A DNA stretch of 40,076 nt, taken from positions 1-40,076 of the forward strand of contig JAMPEF010000013.1 in NCBI GenBank assembly GCA_023665275.1, in the 5' to 3' direction. Numbering within the stretch: the first letter of the stretch is position 1; each line of letters begins with the position of its first letter. The notes beneath the pieces are model-generated. The model was given only the letters and a program-made list of their open reading frames with translations. It was not told the origin of the DNA and ran no database searches. Origin of the DNA: Alistipes senegalensis (GTDB lineage: Bacteria; Bacillota; Clostridia; Oscillospirales; Ruminococcaceae). Shown here piece after piece: positions 18,166 through 27,029 of the stretch. The position numbers and the translations under genes are program-made.

Positions 18166-18402
18166 AGAATTTTTTTCCCCTCTCGTAAGATTTTAATGAA
18201 TAAATAATGATATTATGCACAGTCTTCCGGAAAAGTACTGCACAACCCTCAGATGTTATGAACTTCCTGTTAAAAACAGGCTTTGAATACGGGTTCATGC
18301 CGTACAGTGATATTGCATCACAAGGAAATTGCTTGTCAAGAAAAAATACAGAAGTCCGACCCGCTATCTGAGGCAAGCGATATTACGAACCATTTTCTTT
18401 CA
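18166..18402 (-). promoter_or_regulatory. Long 5' leader of the GH48 mRNA
   Basis: From the predicted start near 18402 to the ATG there are about 235 untranslated bases. On the minus strand they contain a small hairpin, CCTGTTTTTAACAGG (about 18266-18280). Nearer the gene is a G-U-rich stem, GTGCAGT with ACTGTGC, enclosing TTCCGGAA. No known riboswitch class could be assigned. Stability control or binding of a regulator is possible but is inference. Confidence 0.45.
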
Positions 18403-18408
18403 AGTCTA

Positions 18409-18437
18409 ATTATATTCCACATTTTACGTCATGTCAA
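18409..18437 (-). promoter_or_regulatory. Promoter of the GH48 gene
   Basis: On the minus strand TTGACA (18432-18437) and TATAAT (18409-18414) are separated by exactly 17 bases, a perfect consensus. This fits high expression of a major cellulase unless a repressor or leader acts on it. Confidence 0.87.
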
Positions 18438-18813
18438 CAGTTTATCGGATTTTAATTTTGTCAAAATAAATTTTTGGCGTAATGTACATAATATGGAGGC
18501 TTTTTTTGTGCATTTTGCCCGTCGGTAAAAAGACCTGAAAAATTTAAATATAAATATAATATTAATAGATTTTATTTTTTAATATAATATGTTTAAATTC
18601 ATGTTATTAACAATTAACTTTCACATATTTTACACAGGAGTGTTATAATATTTACAGGGATTTTAACTATGAAATTTTTTCTTGTTGAATGACGTTCCAG
18701 CTGAATTAATATACAGTTCATAATTTATTAATATTTCAGACATATTTTTCTGTCATAATAGGGTGATATACTTTTTATATTACCAATTAATTATATAATG
18801 AAAGGAGAAACTC
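18438..18813. other. AT-rich intergenic region upstream of the ABC operon
   Basis: No gene of credible size is seen. The plus strand has a candidate promoter, TTCACA at 18620-18625 and TATAAT at 18644-18649 with an 18-base spacer, the likely start for the ABC operon. That would give a leader of about 155 bases. A seven-codon ORF at 18669-18692 lies in it but has no supporting evidence. A second AT-rich TATAAT at about 18795 sits too close to the ribosome site to judge. Confidence 0.5.
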
Positions 18814-19833
18814 ATGATTACTATTGAAAATCTTACAAAATTTTACGGTAATAACCGTGCCGTGAACAATATCAGTTTTACAATAAATGATAATGAGATT
18901 CTTGGTTTTCTTGGTCCTAACGGTGCCGGAAAATCAACCACAATGAACATGATAGCCGGCTATCTGCCCATGTCGGGCGGAACTGTCACTATCAGCGGTA
19001 TTGACATATCAAAAGACCCTGTAAAAGCTAAGGCTAAAATAGGCTATCTTCCGCAAGACCCTCCGGTATATCCAGATATGCGTGTTAAGGAATATATGTC
19101 ATTCTGTGCCGGTCTGAAACGCATTCCCTATGCAAAGAAAAAGGACGAAATAAAACGTGTTATGGAACTTCTCAGCATAACCGACGTAAAGGACAAGCTG
19201 ATTAAAAATCTTTCTGGTGGTTACAAAAGACGTGTAGGGTTTGCACAGGCTATTTTAGGAAATCCTGATTTCATTATCCTTGACGAGCCAACCGTGGGAC
19301 TTGACCCGAATCAAGTTATTGAGGTGCGTAATATCATAAAGGATTTAAGGAAATCTCATTCTGTAATTTTCAGCTCACATATATTAAGTGAAGTAAGCGA
19401 AGTATGCGACAGAGTCGTTATTATCAACAAGGGAGATATAAGGGCTATTGATACTATTGAAAATCTTGAAAAGTCTTTCGGTGCAACATCTGTACTGCAC
19501 ATCAAGGTTAACGGCTCTAAGACAAAATCCGCCTCAATTATTGAGATGACAAAAGGCGTCAAGGAAATAACAGACATAACAGAAGAAGATAATGGTTCAT
19601 TCAGCTTTACAGCACAGCTTGACGGAAATGCGGAAGAAGTCCGCCGTAATCTTATGGCTGAACTCATACAGAATAAAGTTGATATTGCCGAAATATATTC
19701 CGAAAAGCCGAACCTTGAAAACGTATTCATTGAACTGATAAACCGTCCGGCAAAAAGCGGTGGTCTTATGGAGCTGGTAAACGAAATCACACCGGAAAAC
19801 ACTGCCGATAATGACGAAAAGGAGGAAAATTAA
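18814..19833 (+). CDS. ABC transporter ATPase, GldA-like
   Basis: This is the nucleotide-binding subunit of an ABC-2 type exporter. The 339-residue protein has Walker A GPNGAGKST (34-42), the signature LSGGYKRR (133-140), Walker B FIILDEP and an H-loop SSHILSEV. A longer C-terminal domain (about 220-339) is typical of the drug/gliding-type ATPases. AAAGGAGAAA precedes the ATG. The permease starts two bases after the stop. The following permease, GldG-like and DUF4340 genes identify the Gld-type subfamily rather than a drug pump; the substrate is unknown. Confidence 0.93.
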   Translation: MITIENLTKFYGNNRAVNNISFTINDNEILGFLGPNGAGKSTTMNMIAGYLPMSGGTVTISGIDISKDPVKAKAKIGYLPQDPPVYPDMRVKEYMSFCAGLKRIPYAKKKDEIKRVMELLSITDVKDKLIKNLSGGYKRRVGFAQAILGNPDFIILDEPTVGLDPNQVIEVRNIIKDLRKSHSVIFSSHILSEVSEVCDRVVIINKGDIRAIDTIENLEKSFGATSVLHIKVNGSKTKSASIIEMTKGVKEITDITEEDNGSFSFTAQLDGNAEEVRRNLMAELIQNKVDIAEIYSEKPNLENVFIELINRPAKSGGLMELVNEITPENTADNDEKEEN

Positions 19834-19835
19834 TA

Positions 19836-20567
19836 ATGTTTCCCATTTATAAAAAAGAACTCCAGTCGTTTTTCTATACGCCGTTTGCGTATACATTGAC
19901 GGCACTTTTCATGTTGCTTTTTACGTACATGTTCAATATCCCGATAAGTAATATTGATTCAAGTACACTCCAGTTTTCATTCACAGAAATCTTCTATAAT
20001 GTAATATTCTACTTTATATTTTTAATCCCCATAATGACAATGCGTACATATGCCGACGAAAGAAAATTCGGCACGGAAGTACTTCTTATGACATCACCGG
20101 TAAGCGTACTGAAGATAGTACTTGCTAAATTCCTTGCAAATATAACGGTGTTCATGTTTATGATATTAGGTTCAACAATATTCCCGATAGTAACCGCCGT
20201 TAACGGTGAAGTAGTAATCAGTCAGCTTATATGTGCGTATATCGGATTTTTCTGCTGGGGTGCAATGTATATAGCACTTGGTATGCTTGTATCGTCATTC
20301 ACGGAAAGTTCAATACTTGCTGCGATAATCGGTGAAATAGCAATGTTTATATTCCTTTTCATAGACGACTTTTCACAGACTGCATTTATATCACAGTTCC
20401 CGAAAGTACAGGAAGTATTATACGCATTTGCAGCACAACCACGATTTGCCTATTTTTCACAGGGATTTATACGCCTTTCAGATATAATATTCTTTATTTC
20501 GGCAATTATCGTACTTATTGCATGGAATTTCATTTCCATAGAAAAAAGACGCTGGAACAGGGGGTAA
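19836..20567 (+). CDS. ABC-2 type permease, GldF-like
   Basis: The 243-residue integral membrane protein has six predicted spans (about 17-35, 50-68, 98-122, 128-152, 157-176, 216-233). It carries the segment RTYADERKFGTEVLLMTSPVS, typical of GldF-type permeases. It pairs with the ATPase two bases upstream. The ribosome site is GGAGGAAAA at the end of the ATPase gene. The permease in Bacteroidetes belongs to gliding machinery. In Firmicutes, which do not glide this way, the role is not established. Confidence 0.88.
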   Translation: MFPIYKKELQSFFYTPFAYTLTALFMLLFTYMFNIPISNIDSSTLQFSFTEIFYNVIFYFIFLIPIMTMRTYADERKFGTEVLLMTSPVSVLKIVLAKFLANITVFMFMILGSTIFPIVTAVNGEVVISQLICAYIGFFCWGAMYIALGMLVSSFTESSILAAIIGEIAMFIFLFIDDFSQTAFISQFPKVQEVLYAFAAQPRFAYFSQGFIRLSDIIFFISAIIVLIAWNFISIEKRRWNRG

Positions 20568-20573
20568 TAAATC

Positions 20574-22067
20574 ATGCAGAAGAAAAAATTTAACTTTTCA
20601 GGAATATTTGCATTTATTTTGTCAATTCTTATATTGCTTATAGCAGTTCCGATAAACCTGATATTCACATATGCCGACAAGGTATATGATATGACACCTA
20701 ACGGTAAATATACCCTTAATGAAAAGACTGTTGAGTTTCTTGACAGCGTTTCCGACAAGCAGATAGAAATATATTATCTCTATGAATACAATTTAAGTGC
20801 TTTTCAGAGTGCGCCGGAATTTCTTCCGCTTTATCATACTCTTGAGGAACTCAGCAAGCGTGACAACATAGAACTTATTTCCTTTAATCCTAATGAAGAG
20901 GCAGACAAGGCACAGGCTCTTGACCCTACTGGTATTCTTGGTGTAAGTGAGGCTGACATTTTCGTAAAATGCGGTGATGTTGTAAAGAAAATCGACCATG
21001 AAAGAATTTTCCAGACAACATCAGACGGCGTTTTCCAGTATGCCGGTGAAGAACTCATTGCAAGTGCTATAAAAGTATGTACAAGCGGTTCACTGCCGAC
21101 GGTTTATTTCCTTACCGGTCATGGTGAAGAGTCTATAAACGACACATACTCAACATATGCAGATACCCTCAAAGCAAACAATTATGACGTTCAGGAAATC
21201 AACCTTGACGAAACCAGTGCAGTACCGGATAATACAGCCATAATTTATATTGCTGGTCTTACACAGGACATCACAGACAATGAATTTAAAATGTTAAGTG
21301 CATACGCCGACAGGGGCGGAAGTCTTGCAATATTCGCCTCACCGTGCGAAACTAAAGGACGTTTCAAGAATATTGACAAACTGCTTACAAAATTTGAACT
21401 CGGTATGGACTACAACTATGTAACAGAAACAAACAGTGTTAACCAGCTCCAGAATACAGAAGCAAAACAGAGTGACAACTATTTCCGTGTACAGTATACA
21501 CCAGCTACAAGCGATTTCACACAGGACTTGACAACAGATATAAACCTTCTTATTGACCAGGGAACTTATATAGCTGGTATATCAAACACAAGAAGTGTAT
21601 ATGAATACACTATGGAGACAAGTTATATTGAAAAATCCCCGATAGTACAGAACATAATGGACGCTACAACTAACAAATACACAACAAAAAGTGTAGCTAT
21701 GGGCGGCGACTCCGAATCACAGAAAGAGGCAAATGAAGAATTAAGCGAAAGAGACCTTTATTTTGGTTACTACTCATATAACAAACAGACACTAGGAAAA
21801 ATGATACTCATGGGAACTACTGATATTCTCGGTACTGAAAACCTTAACTATATGATTTCAGGTACACAATATCTTGCTATATTCTCAAATACATGGCTTT
21901 ACGATACAGATATTGAAATGGGTATAGGCAACAAGTCAAATTCCTATGATACAATGCACTTTTCAGATGCAGAAGAAGCAGAATCTGTTTTAAGAATTTT
22001 TGTAATTATTCCGATAGTCGTTGCCATTATCGGCGTTGCTGTATGGCTTAAAAGGAGATACGCTTAA
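20574..22067 (+). CDS. GldG-like ABC system membrane protein
   Basis: The 497-residue protein has an N-terminal membrane span (about 9-33), a large extracytoplasmic region and a C-terminal span (about 472-492) ending in KRRYA. The body contains the GldG/DUF4350-like segment TVYFLTGHGEESINDTY, with a glutamine amidotransferase-like fold expected for the family. It likely forms the outer part of the ABC complex. It lies 6 bases after the permease and shares one base (TAATG) with the next gene, so the products are probably made in fixed ratio. Confidence 0.85.
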   Translation: MQKKKFNFSGIFAFILSILILLIAVPINLIFTYADKVYDMTPNGKYTLNEKTVEFLDSVSDKQIEIYYLYEYNLSAFQSAPEFLPLYHTLEELSKRDNIELISFNPNEEADKAQALDPTGILGVSEADIFVKCGDVVKKIDHERIFQTTSDGVFQYAGEELIASAIKVCTSGSLPTVYFLTGHGEESINDTYSTYADTLKANNYDVQEINLDETSAVPDNTAIIYIAGLTQDITDNEFKMLSAYADRGGSLAIFASPCETKGRFKNIDKLLTKFELGMDYNYVTETNSVNQLQNTEAKQSDNYFRVQYTPATSDFTQDLTTDINLLIDQGTYIAGISNTRSVYEYTMETSYIEKSPIVQNIMDATTNKYTTKSVAMGGDSESQKEANEELSERDLYFGYYSYNKQTLGKMILMGTTDILGTENLNYMISGTQYLAIFSNTWLYDTDIEMGIGNKSNSYDTMHFSDAEEAESVLRIFVIIPIVVAIIGVAVWLKRRYA

Positions 22068-23485
22068 TGAAAAAAGTTATTATAGCTATGGTTGCTTTAC
22101 TTGTGGTTGCCGGAGGTTCTTTCGGAGCGTTCCTTGCCGTCAAGAACAAAAGCGACAAGGAAACTGAAAAACAAGTATCTGAACTTGCTGAAAATGTTCT
22201 TTTCAGTTTTGACAGCGACAACATAACAGAAATAGATTTTGAATGTCCGGACGGTCATTATAAAGCATACTATGAAGACGAAACATGGAAACTTGGCGAA
22301 AATGAATTTACTGTAGACCAGGATTACATTAAAACACTCTTAACGCTTGTATCGGATTTCACAGCAGAAACCAATTACGGAGTACCGGACGACGCTAAAA
22401 AAGCAATGTATGGTCTTGACAATCCGTCGGAAACTATAACTTTTTCCGACGGCACGGAAACTTATAAAATTTATGTCGGAAACATCACCCCGACAAATGA
22501 CTATTATTATTTCATGGTTGAGGGAAAAGACAAGGTATATACTATAAACTCAATACAAGGCAGTGTTTTAAAGGCAAGCCGTATGATGCTTAAAGCACAA
22601 GACCTTATCCCATACGGAGACACCGATATAAAACAGATTACTGTAAAGAAAGACGGTAAAATAACTTATGACCTGACATATGATACTGAAAATTATGAAT
22701 GGTCACTACCGGAAGAATATTCAGAACTGCCATTCGACCAGACAGCCGTTACCTCAATGCTTACAACCCTTACACGTTTAGAGGCGGAAGAAATGCTTGA
22801 AGAATATCTTGACAACATGACAAAGTATGGTTTTGACAAGCCAGCCGCTGAAGTATCTATAAAGGGCATTGACGGCACAGAAGTAAACTTCCTTGTAAGC
22901 GGAAAAGGTGATAATAATCAGACATATACTTATATTCTCCTTGAAGATACAAATCAGGTTCAGATGTACTATAAATCAGACCTCAATTTTATAAACTATA
23001 CACCCCTTAAGTTCCTGCCGGATTCAGTCGCCAGTGCCGGAATATACAATATAACCGGATTTGAATTTATATTCGGAGATATTCAGGATTCTTTCACTCT
23101 CAACATGACAGACAGAAAACTTGAAATGAATGGAAAATCTGTTGATATGGAAAATTCAGAAATATATACATCTTTCCAGAATTTCTATAATTCATTCACA
23201 ACGCTTATATTTACAGATACCGACGTTGAGGCAACACCCGACAACTCTAATCCTGTACTTACTGCTGTATACCACTTTGATGATATTGATGACATTAAAA
23301 TTGATTTCGTCGACGCCGGAAACGATAAATGTTACATTTTCAAGAATGATGTATACAGTGGCGGCATAATCGACAAAAGCCGACTTATCGGCAGAAATTC
23401 CGCACAATCTTTCTATAGTTCATTCTGTGAACGTGCCGGAATTGTACAGACAGTAAGAAGTAATCCCATTGCGGAAGAAGAATAA
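22067..23485 (+). CDS. DUF4340 domain protein
   Basis: The 472-residue protein has an N-terminal membrane span (about 4-25). A repeated beta-rich extracellular body follows, including YEDETWKLGENEF and TITFSDGTETYKIYVGN. These are hallmarks of DUF4340, which accompanies GldG-like proteins in ABC operons. Function is unknown. It is the last gene of the four-gene operon and is followed by a GC-rich hairpin. Confidence 0.83.
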   Translation: MKKVIIAMVALLVVAGGSFGAFLAVKNKSDKETEKQVSELAENVLFSFDSDNITEIDFECPDGHYKAYYEDETWKLGENEFTVDQDYIKTLLTLVSDFTAETNYGVPDDAKKAMYGLDNPSETITFSDGTETYKIYVGNITPTNDYYYFMVEGKDKVYTINSIQGSVLKASRMMLKAQDLIPYGDTDIKQITVKKDGKITYDLTYDTENYEWSLPEEYSELPFDQTAVTSMLTTLTRLEAEEMLEEYLDNMTKYGFDKPAAEVSIKGIDGTEVNFLVSGKGDNNQTYTYILLEDTNQVQMYYKSDLNFINYTPLKFLPDSVASAGIYNITGFEFIFGDIQDSFTLNMTDRKLEMNGKSVDMENSEIYTSFQNFYNSFTTLIFTDTDVEATPDNSNPVLTAVYHFDDIDDIKIDFVDAGNDKCYIFKNDVYSGGIIDKSRLIGRNSAQSFYSSFCERAGIVQTVRSNPIAEEE

Positions 23486-23498
23486 TAATATAAAATAC

Positions 23499-23520
23499 TC
23501 CCCTGCTTTACGGCGGGGGA
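23499..23520 (+). terminator. Hairpin after the ABC operon
   Basis: TCCCCTGC (23499-23506) pairs with GCGGGGGA (23513-23520) around TTTACG, in an AT-rich context (ATATATTATAC follows). The T-run is imperfect. It is likely the operon terminator, 13 bases past the DUF4340 stop. Confidence 0.65.
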
Positions 23521-23531
23521 ATATATTATAC

Positions 23532-23560
23532 TTGATTTTTTCCGGAAAATATGCTATAAT
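23532..23560 (+). promoter_or_regulatory. Promoter of the hydrolase-tex unit
   Basis: TTGATT (23532-23537) and TATAAT (23555-23560) with a 17-base spacer. The predicted start near 23567 leaves only about 11 bases before the ATG, almost all of it the AAGGAGG site. Confidence 0.78.
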
Positions 23561-23577
23561 AAAAGGAGGAACTTTAT

Positions 23578-24495
23578 ATGACGACTGGCAAGGGATTCTA
23601 TGAATTGGACATAGAACGCCTTAAAATACACTTTGCTTTGAATGTACCGGAAAATCCCGTTGCTACCGTGCAGATTATTCATGGCATGACCGAACATAAG
23701 GAACGCTATTATGATTTCATGAAATTTTTAGGCAAAAAGGGCTTTATTACGCTGATTTCCGACAACATAGGTCACGGAAAAAGTTTATATCCTCCTCACG
23801 ATTTAGGCTATATATGCGATGAAAACCCCGATAATCTTTTAATTGATACTGTACATTGTCTGAGTAAAATTAATTATGTTAACTATCCGTCAATACCACA
23901 TTTCATGATAGGTCATAGCATGGGTTCACTTATAGCAAGATGTTGTCTGCAATACGACAACAAACTTGACGGAGTTATTTTACTTGGTACGCCGTGTTAT
24001 AGCAGACTTGCACCATTTGCAGACCTGCTCACTGCTGAACTTGAAAAGAAACTTTCACCGGATTACCGGAGTGAAATTATCCGTGACTGGTCGGAAAAAT
24101 TCCTTAACAGAAATTTTGAAGACATTCCACGTTCATGGATTTGCAGTAATTCGGAAACCGTTATGGCATTCAATAATGACCCATTATGTAATTTCACCTA
24201 TACACTTAGTGGTTATCAAGCTCTGACAGGACTTATGAAACGTGCCTACTCCCTTGAAAAAACTACTAAACCCGATTTGCCGATAAGATTCATTTCAGGC
24301 AAGGACGACCCGTGTATGTTATCGGAAGAAAAATTCTTTGAAGCAATAAAATCCCTTGAAGATGCCGGTTACAGAAATATCACCCATAAACTCTATGTCG
24401 GCATGAGACATGAAGTTCTTAACGAAACGGATAAAATTCAGGTCTGGAATGACATATCAGACCACCTTATTTCATGGACAGAAAGGAAAATCTAA
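23578..24495 (+). CDS. Alpha/beta hydrolase (monoacylglycerol lipase / lysophospholipase-like)
   Basis: The 305-residue serine hydrolase has the oxyanion segment IIHGMTEHKERY near the N-terminus and the nucleophile elbow GHSMGS (Ser114). The catalytic Asp lies in SGKDDP (243 or 244) and the His in MRHEVLNE (278). No signal peptide is seen, so it acts in the cytoplasm. The Serine aminopeptidase S33 / lysophospholipase group is the best fit, and the true substrate is unknown. It is first in an operon with tex, two bases upstream of the tex ATG. Confidence 0.87.
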   Translation: MTTGKGFYELDIERLKIHFALNVPENPVATVQIIHGMTEHKERYYDFMKFLGKKGFITLISDNIGHGKSLYPPHDLGYICDENPDNLLIDTVHCLSKINYVNYPSIPHFMIGHSMGSLIARCCLQYDNKLDGVILLGTPCYSRLAPFADLLTAELEKKLSPDYRSEIIRDWSEKFLNRNFEDIPRSWICSNSETVMAFNNDPLCNFTYTLSGYQALTGLMKRAYSLEKTTKPDLPIRFISGKDDPCMLSEEKFFEAIKSLEDAGYRNITHKLYVGMRHEVLNETDKIQVWNDISDHLISWTERKI

Positions 24496-24497
24496 AT

Positions 24498-26993
24498 ATG
24501 GATATAAACAAAACGCTTGCACAGGAATTTAACCTCAGACAAGAACAGGTTGACAATACAGTACAGCTTATTGACGATGACAAGACAATCCCGTTTATTG
24601 CACGTTACCGCAAGGAGCTTACCGGTTCTCTTGATGACCAGTTACTCCGTGAATTATATGACCGTCTTATGTATCTCCGTAACCTTGAAAAGCGTAAGGA
24701 GGAAATTTCAAATTCCATAACCGAACAGGAAAAAATGACTCCTGAAATAGAACAGGCTATCAGTTCCGCCACCACCCTCGTGGAAGTGGAGGATATATAC
24801 AGACCATTCAAACCTAAAAGGCGTACCCGTGCAGGCATTGCCCGTGAAAACGGTCTTGAACCGCTTGCACTTACCATAATGGAACAGAATCCCGAAACAG
24901 ACCCCGAAAATGAATCACTTAAATTTGTCAATGAAGAAAAAAACGTCCCCGATACGAAAACGGCTTTACAAGGTGCTATGGATATAATAGCAGAAAATAT
25001 ATCCGACGATGCCGACATAAGAAAAAAACTCCGTGCGCTTGCCGGAAACAAAGGGGAAATTATATCCAAAGCCTCCGACCCTGAAAAAGAAAGCGTTTAT
25101 ATGGATTATTACGACTATAAAGAACCTGTTTCAAAAGTCGCTAATCATCGTGTACTTGCACTCGACAGGGGCGAAAAAGAAGGATTTTTAAAAATTTCCG
25201 TACACATGGACGAAATAAGCGCAACAGGTATTATCATAAACAAGTACGTAAAAAATAATTCTCCATGTGGTGAAGTCGTAAAATCCGCCTGTGAGGACAG
25301 CTATAAAAGACTTATTTTCCCGTCGGTTGAGCGTGAAATGCGTTCCGAAATGACATCAAAAGCCGCTGAGGATTCTATAAAAGTATTTGCCTCAAACCTG
25401 AGACAATTATTACTGCAACCTCCTCTGAAAGACAGTATTATATTAGGTCTTGACCCTGGATTCAGAACGGGTTGTAAAGTGGCGGTCATTGACCACACCG
25501 GAAAAGTTCTTGATACAGGTGTCATATATCCGACGGCAAGCTCCAAACAGAATGTAGCCAAATCCGCCGAAACTATAAAGGAACTTATAAATAAACACAA
25601 TGTAACTGTAATTTCCATAGGAAACGGTACGGCGTCACGTGAAACTGAAAATTTTGTTGTTGACTTGCTGAAAGAAATTCCACAGAAAATAAGCTATATG
25701 GTTGTAAGTGAGGCTGGTGCATCTGTTTATTCCGCCTCAAAACTCGCCGCTGAAGAGTTTCCGGAATATGATGTTTCTTTAAGAAGTGCCGTATCTATTG
25801 CACGACGTCTGCAAGACCCACTTGCTGAACTTGTCAAGATAGAGCCAAAAGCCATAGGTGTCGGACAGTATCAGCACGATATGCCACAGGCACGTATGAA
25901 TGAAGCATTATCCGGCGTTGTTGAAGATTGTGTAAACTCCGTCGGCGTTGATTTGAACACTGCATCTTATTCACTGCTTTCATACGTATCGGGAATAAAT
26001 TCAGCCGTGGCAAAAAATATCGTCGCATACCGTGAGGAAAACGGAAGTTTCACCGACCGCAAGGAACTTATGAAAGTCTCCAAACTCGGTAAAAAGGCTT
26101 TTGAACAGTGTGCAGGATTTTTAAGAGTACGTGACGGAAAAAATCCGCTTGACAATACGGCTGTACACCCTGAAAGCTATTCCGCAACAACTTCACTTCT
26201 TACGGAATGTGGTTTCACTCTTGATGACGTGAAAAACGGTGGTGTGCCGGAAATATCTGATAAAGCCGGAAATATCGGACTTCAAAACATAAGTACAAAT
26301 TTAGGGGTAGGCGTTCCGACGCTTACGGACATCATAGGCGAACTTAAAAAACCTGGTCGTGATTTACGTGACGAACTTCCACCGCCGTTACTCAGAAGCG
26401 GTGACATCATGGAAGTAAAAGACCTTAAAGCAGGTATGGAACTTGTTGGAACTGTCCGGAATATAATTGATTTCGGTGCATTCGTCGACATTGGTGTACA
26501 TACTGATGGTCTTGTACACGTTTCACAGATTTGCAGAAGACATATAAAACACCCGCTTGAAGCCGTTAAAGTCGGAGAAGTTGTAAAAGTCCGTGTACTT
26601 GACGTTGACGTAAAAAGGAACAGAATTTCTTTGACTATGATAACAGATGATTTGATTAAATTAGGTGACATAAAAACCGGTACGGAATTTGATGGCATAG
26701 TTTACAGCGTTGCCGATTTCGGAGTATTTGTTGATATAGGTGCAGAAAAAGAGGGTTTTGTACATATTTCACAGATTTCACAAAATCACATAAATCACCC
26801 GTCGGACGTCCTGAAAACCGGAGATTCTGTAAAAGTCCGTGTACTTGATGTTGATTTAGATAAAAAGAGAATTTCCCTCACAATGAAACTTAACAACAAT
26901 GCAGATATTTCAAAGCAATACAGAAAACATGACAGAAAAACTCCGGAAAGAAATGTTATCAGAAACAGCAGTTTCAGAATAAAAAAGAAGTAA
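24498..26993 (+). CDS. tex: Tex family RNA-binding protein with two S1 domains
   Basis: Tex is a conserved nucleic-acid-binding protein affecting transcription and translation. The 831-residue protein has the N-terminal Tex domain (FIARYRKELTGSLDDQLLREL), the YqgF-like core with LGLDPGFRTGCKVAVID, and a helix-hairpin-helix region (VDLNTASYSLLSYVSGI). Two S1 domains follow, at about 645-714 (NIIDFGAFVDIGVHTDGLVH) and 724-795 (VADFGVFVDIGAEKEGFVH). Most Tex proteins are 720-780 residues with a single S1; the second is probably a duplication. The ATG at 24498 is preferred to the one at 24474, which overlaps the hydrolase. Confidence 0.95.
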   Translation: MDINKTLAQEFNLRQEQVDNTVQLIDDDKTIPFIARYRKELTGSLDDQLLRELYDRLMYLRNLEKRKEEISNSITEQEKMTPEIEQAISSATTLVEVEDIYRPFKPKRRTRAGIARENGLEPLALTIMEQNPETDPENESLKFVNEEKNVPDTKTALQGAMDIIAENISDDADIRKKLRALAGNKGEIISKASDPEKESVYMDYYDYKEPVSKVANHRVLALDRGEKEGFLKISVHMDEISATGIIINKYVKNNSPCGEVVKSACEDSYKRLIFPSVEREMRSEMTSKAAEDSIKVFASNLRQLLLQPPLKDSIILGLDPGFRTGCKVAVIDHTGKVLDTGVIYPTASSKQNVAKSAETIKELINKHNVTVISIGNGTASRETENFVVDLLKEIPQKISYMVVSEAGASVYSASKLAAEEFPEYDVSLRSAVSIARRLQDPLAELVKIEPKAIGVGQYQHDMPQARMNEALSGVVEDCVNSVGVDLNTASYSLLSYVSGINSAVAKNIVAYREENGSFTDRKELMKVSKLGKKAFEQCAGFLRVRDGKNPLDNTAVHPESYSATTSLLTECGFTLDDVKNGGVPEISDKAGNIGLQNISTNLGVGVPTLTDIIGELKKPGRDLRDELPPPLLRSGDIMEVKDLKAGMELVGTVRNIIDFGAFVDIGVHTDGLVHVSQICRRHIKHPLEAVKVGEVVKVRVLDVDVKRNRISLTMITDDLIKLGDIKTGTEFDGIVYSVADFGVFVDIGAEKEGFVHISQISQNHINHPSDVLKTGDSVKVRVLDVDLDKKRISLTMKLNNNADISKQYRKHDRKTPERNVIRNSSFRIKKK

Positions 26994-26996
26994 AAA

Positions 26997-27019
26997 AACG
27001 GACGGTCACCCCGTCCGTT
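26997..27019 (-). terminator. Terminator of the DUF2225 gene, shared with tex
   Basis: AACGGACGG (26997-27005) pairs with CCGTCCGTT (27011-27019). On the minus strand the stem is followed by a run of eight T, a strong terminator 10 bases past the DUF2225 stop. On the plus strand, after tex, the T-run is broken. Confidence 0.87.
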
Positions 27020-27029
27020 CTGAAAGTTT

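Noticed and set aside
18071..18376. ORF overlapping the GH48 start and leader
   Set aside because: It runs out of frame across the signal peptide region and lacks a ribosome site; the GH48 frame with GAGGGG is far stronger.
18181..18402. Cyclic di-GMP riboswitch in the GH48 leader
   Set aside because: A CAAAGCC segment was seen, but the tetraloop, receptor and overall helix order of that class were not.
18669..18692. Seven-codon leader peptide before the ABC operon
   Set aside because: Too short to support alone and with only a weak ribosome site; noted only within the intergenic region.
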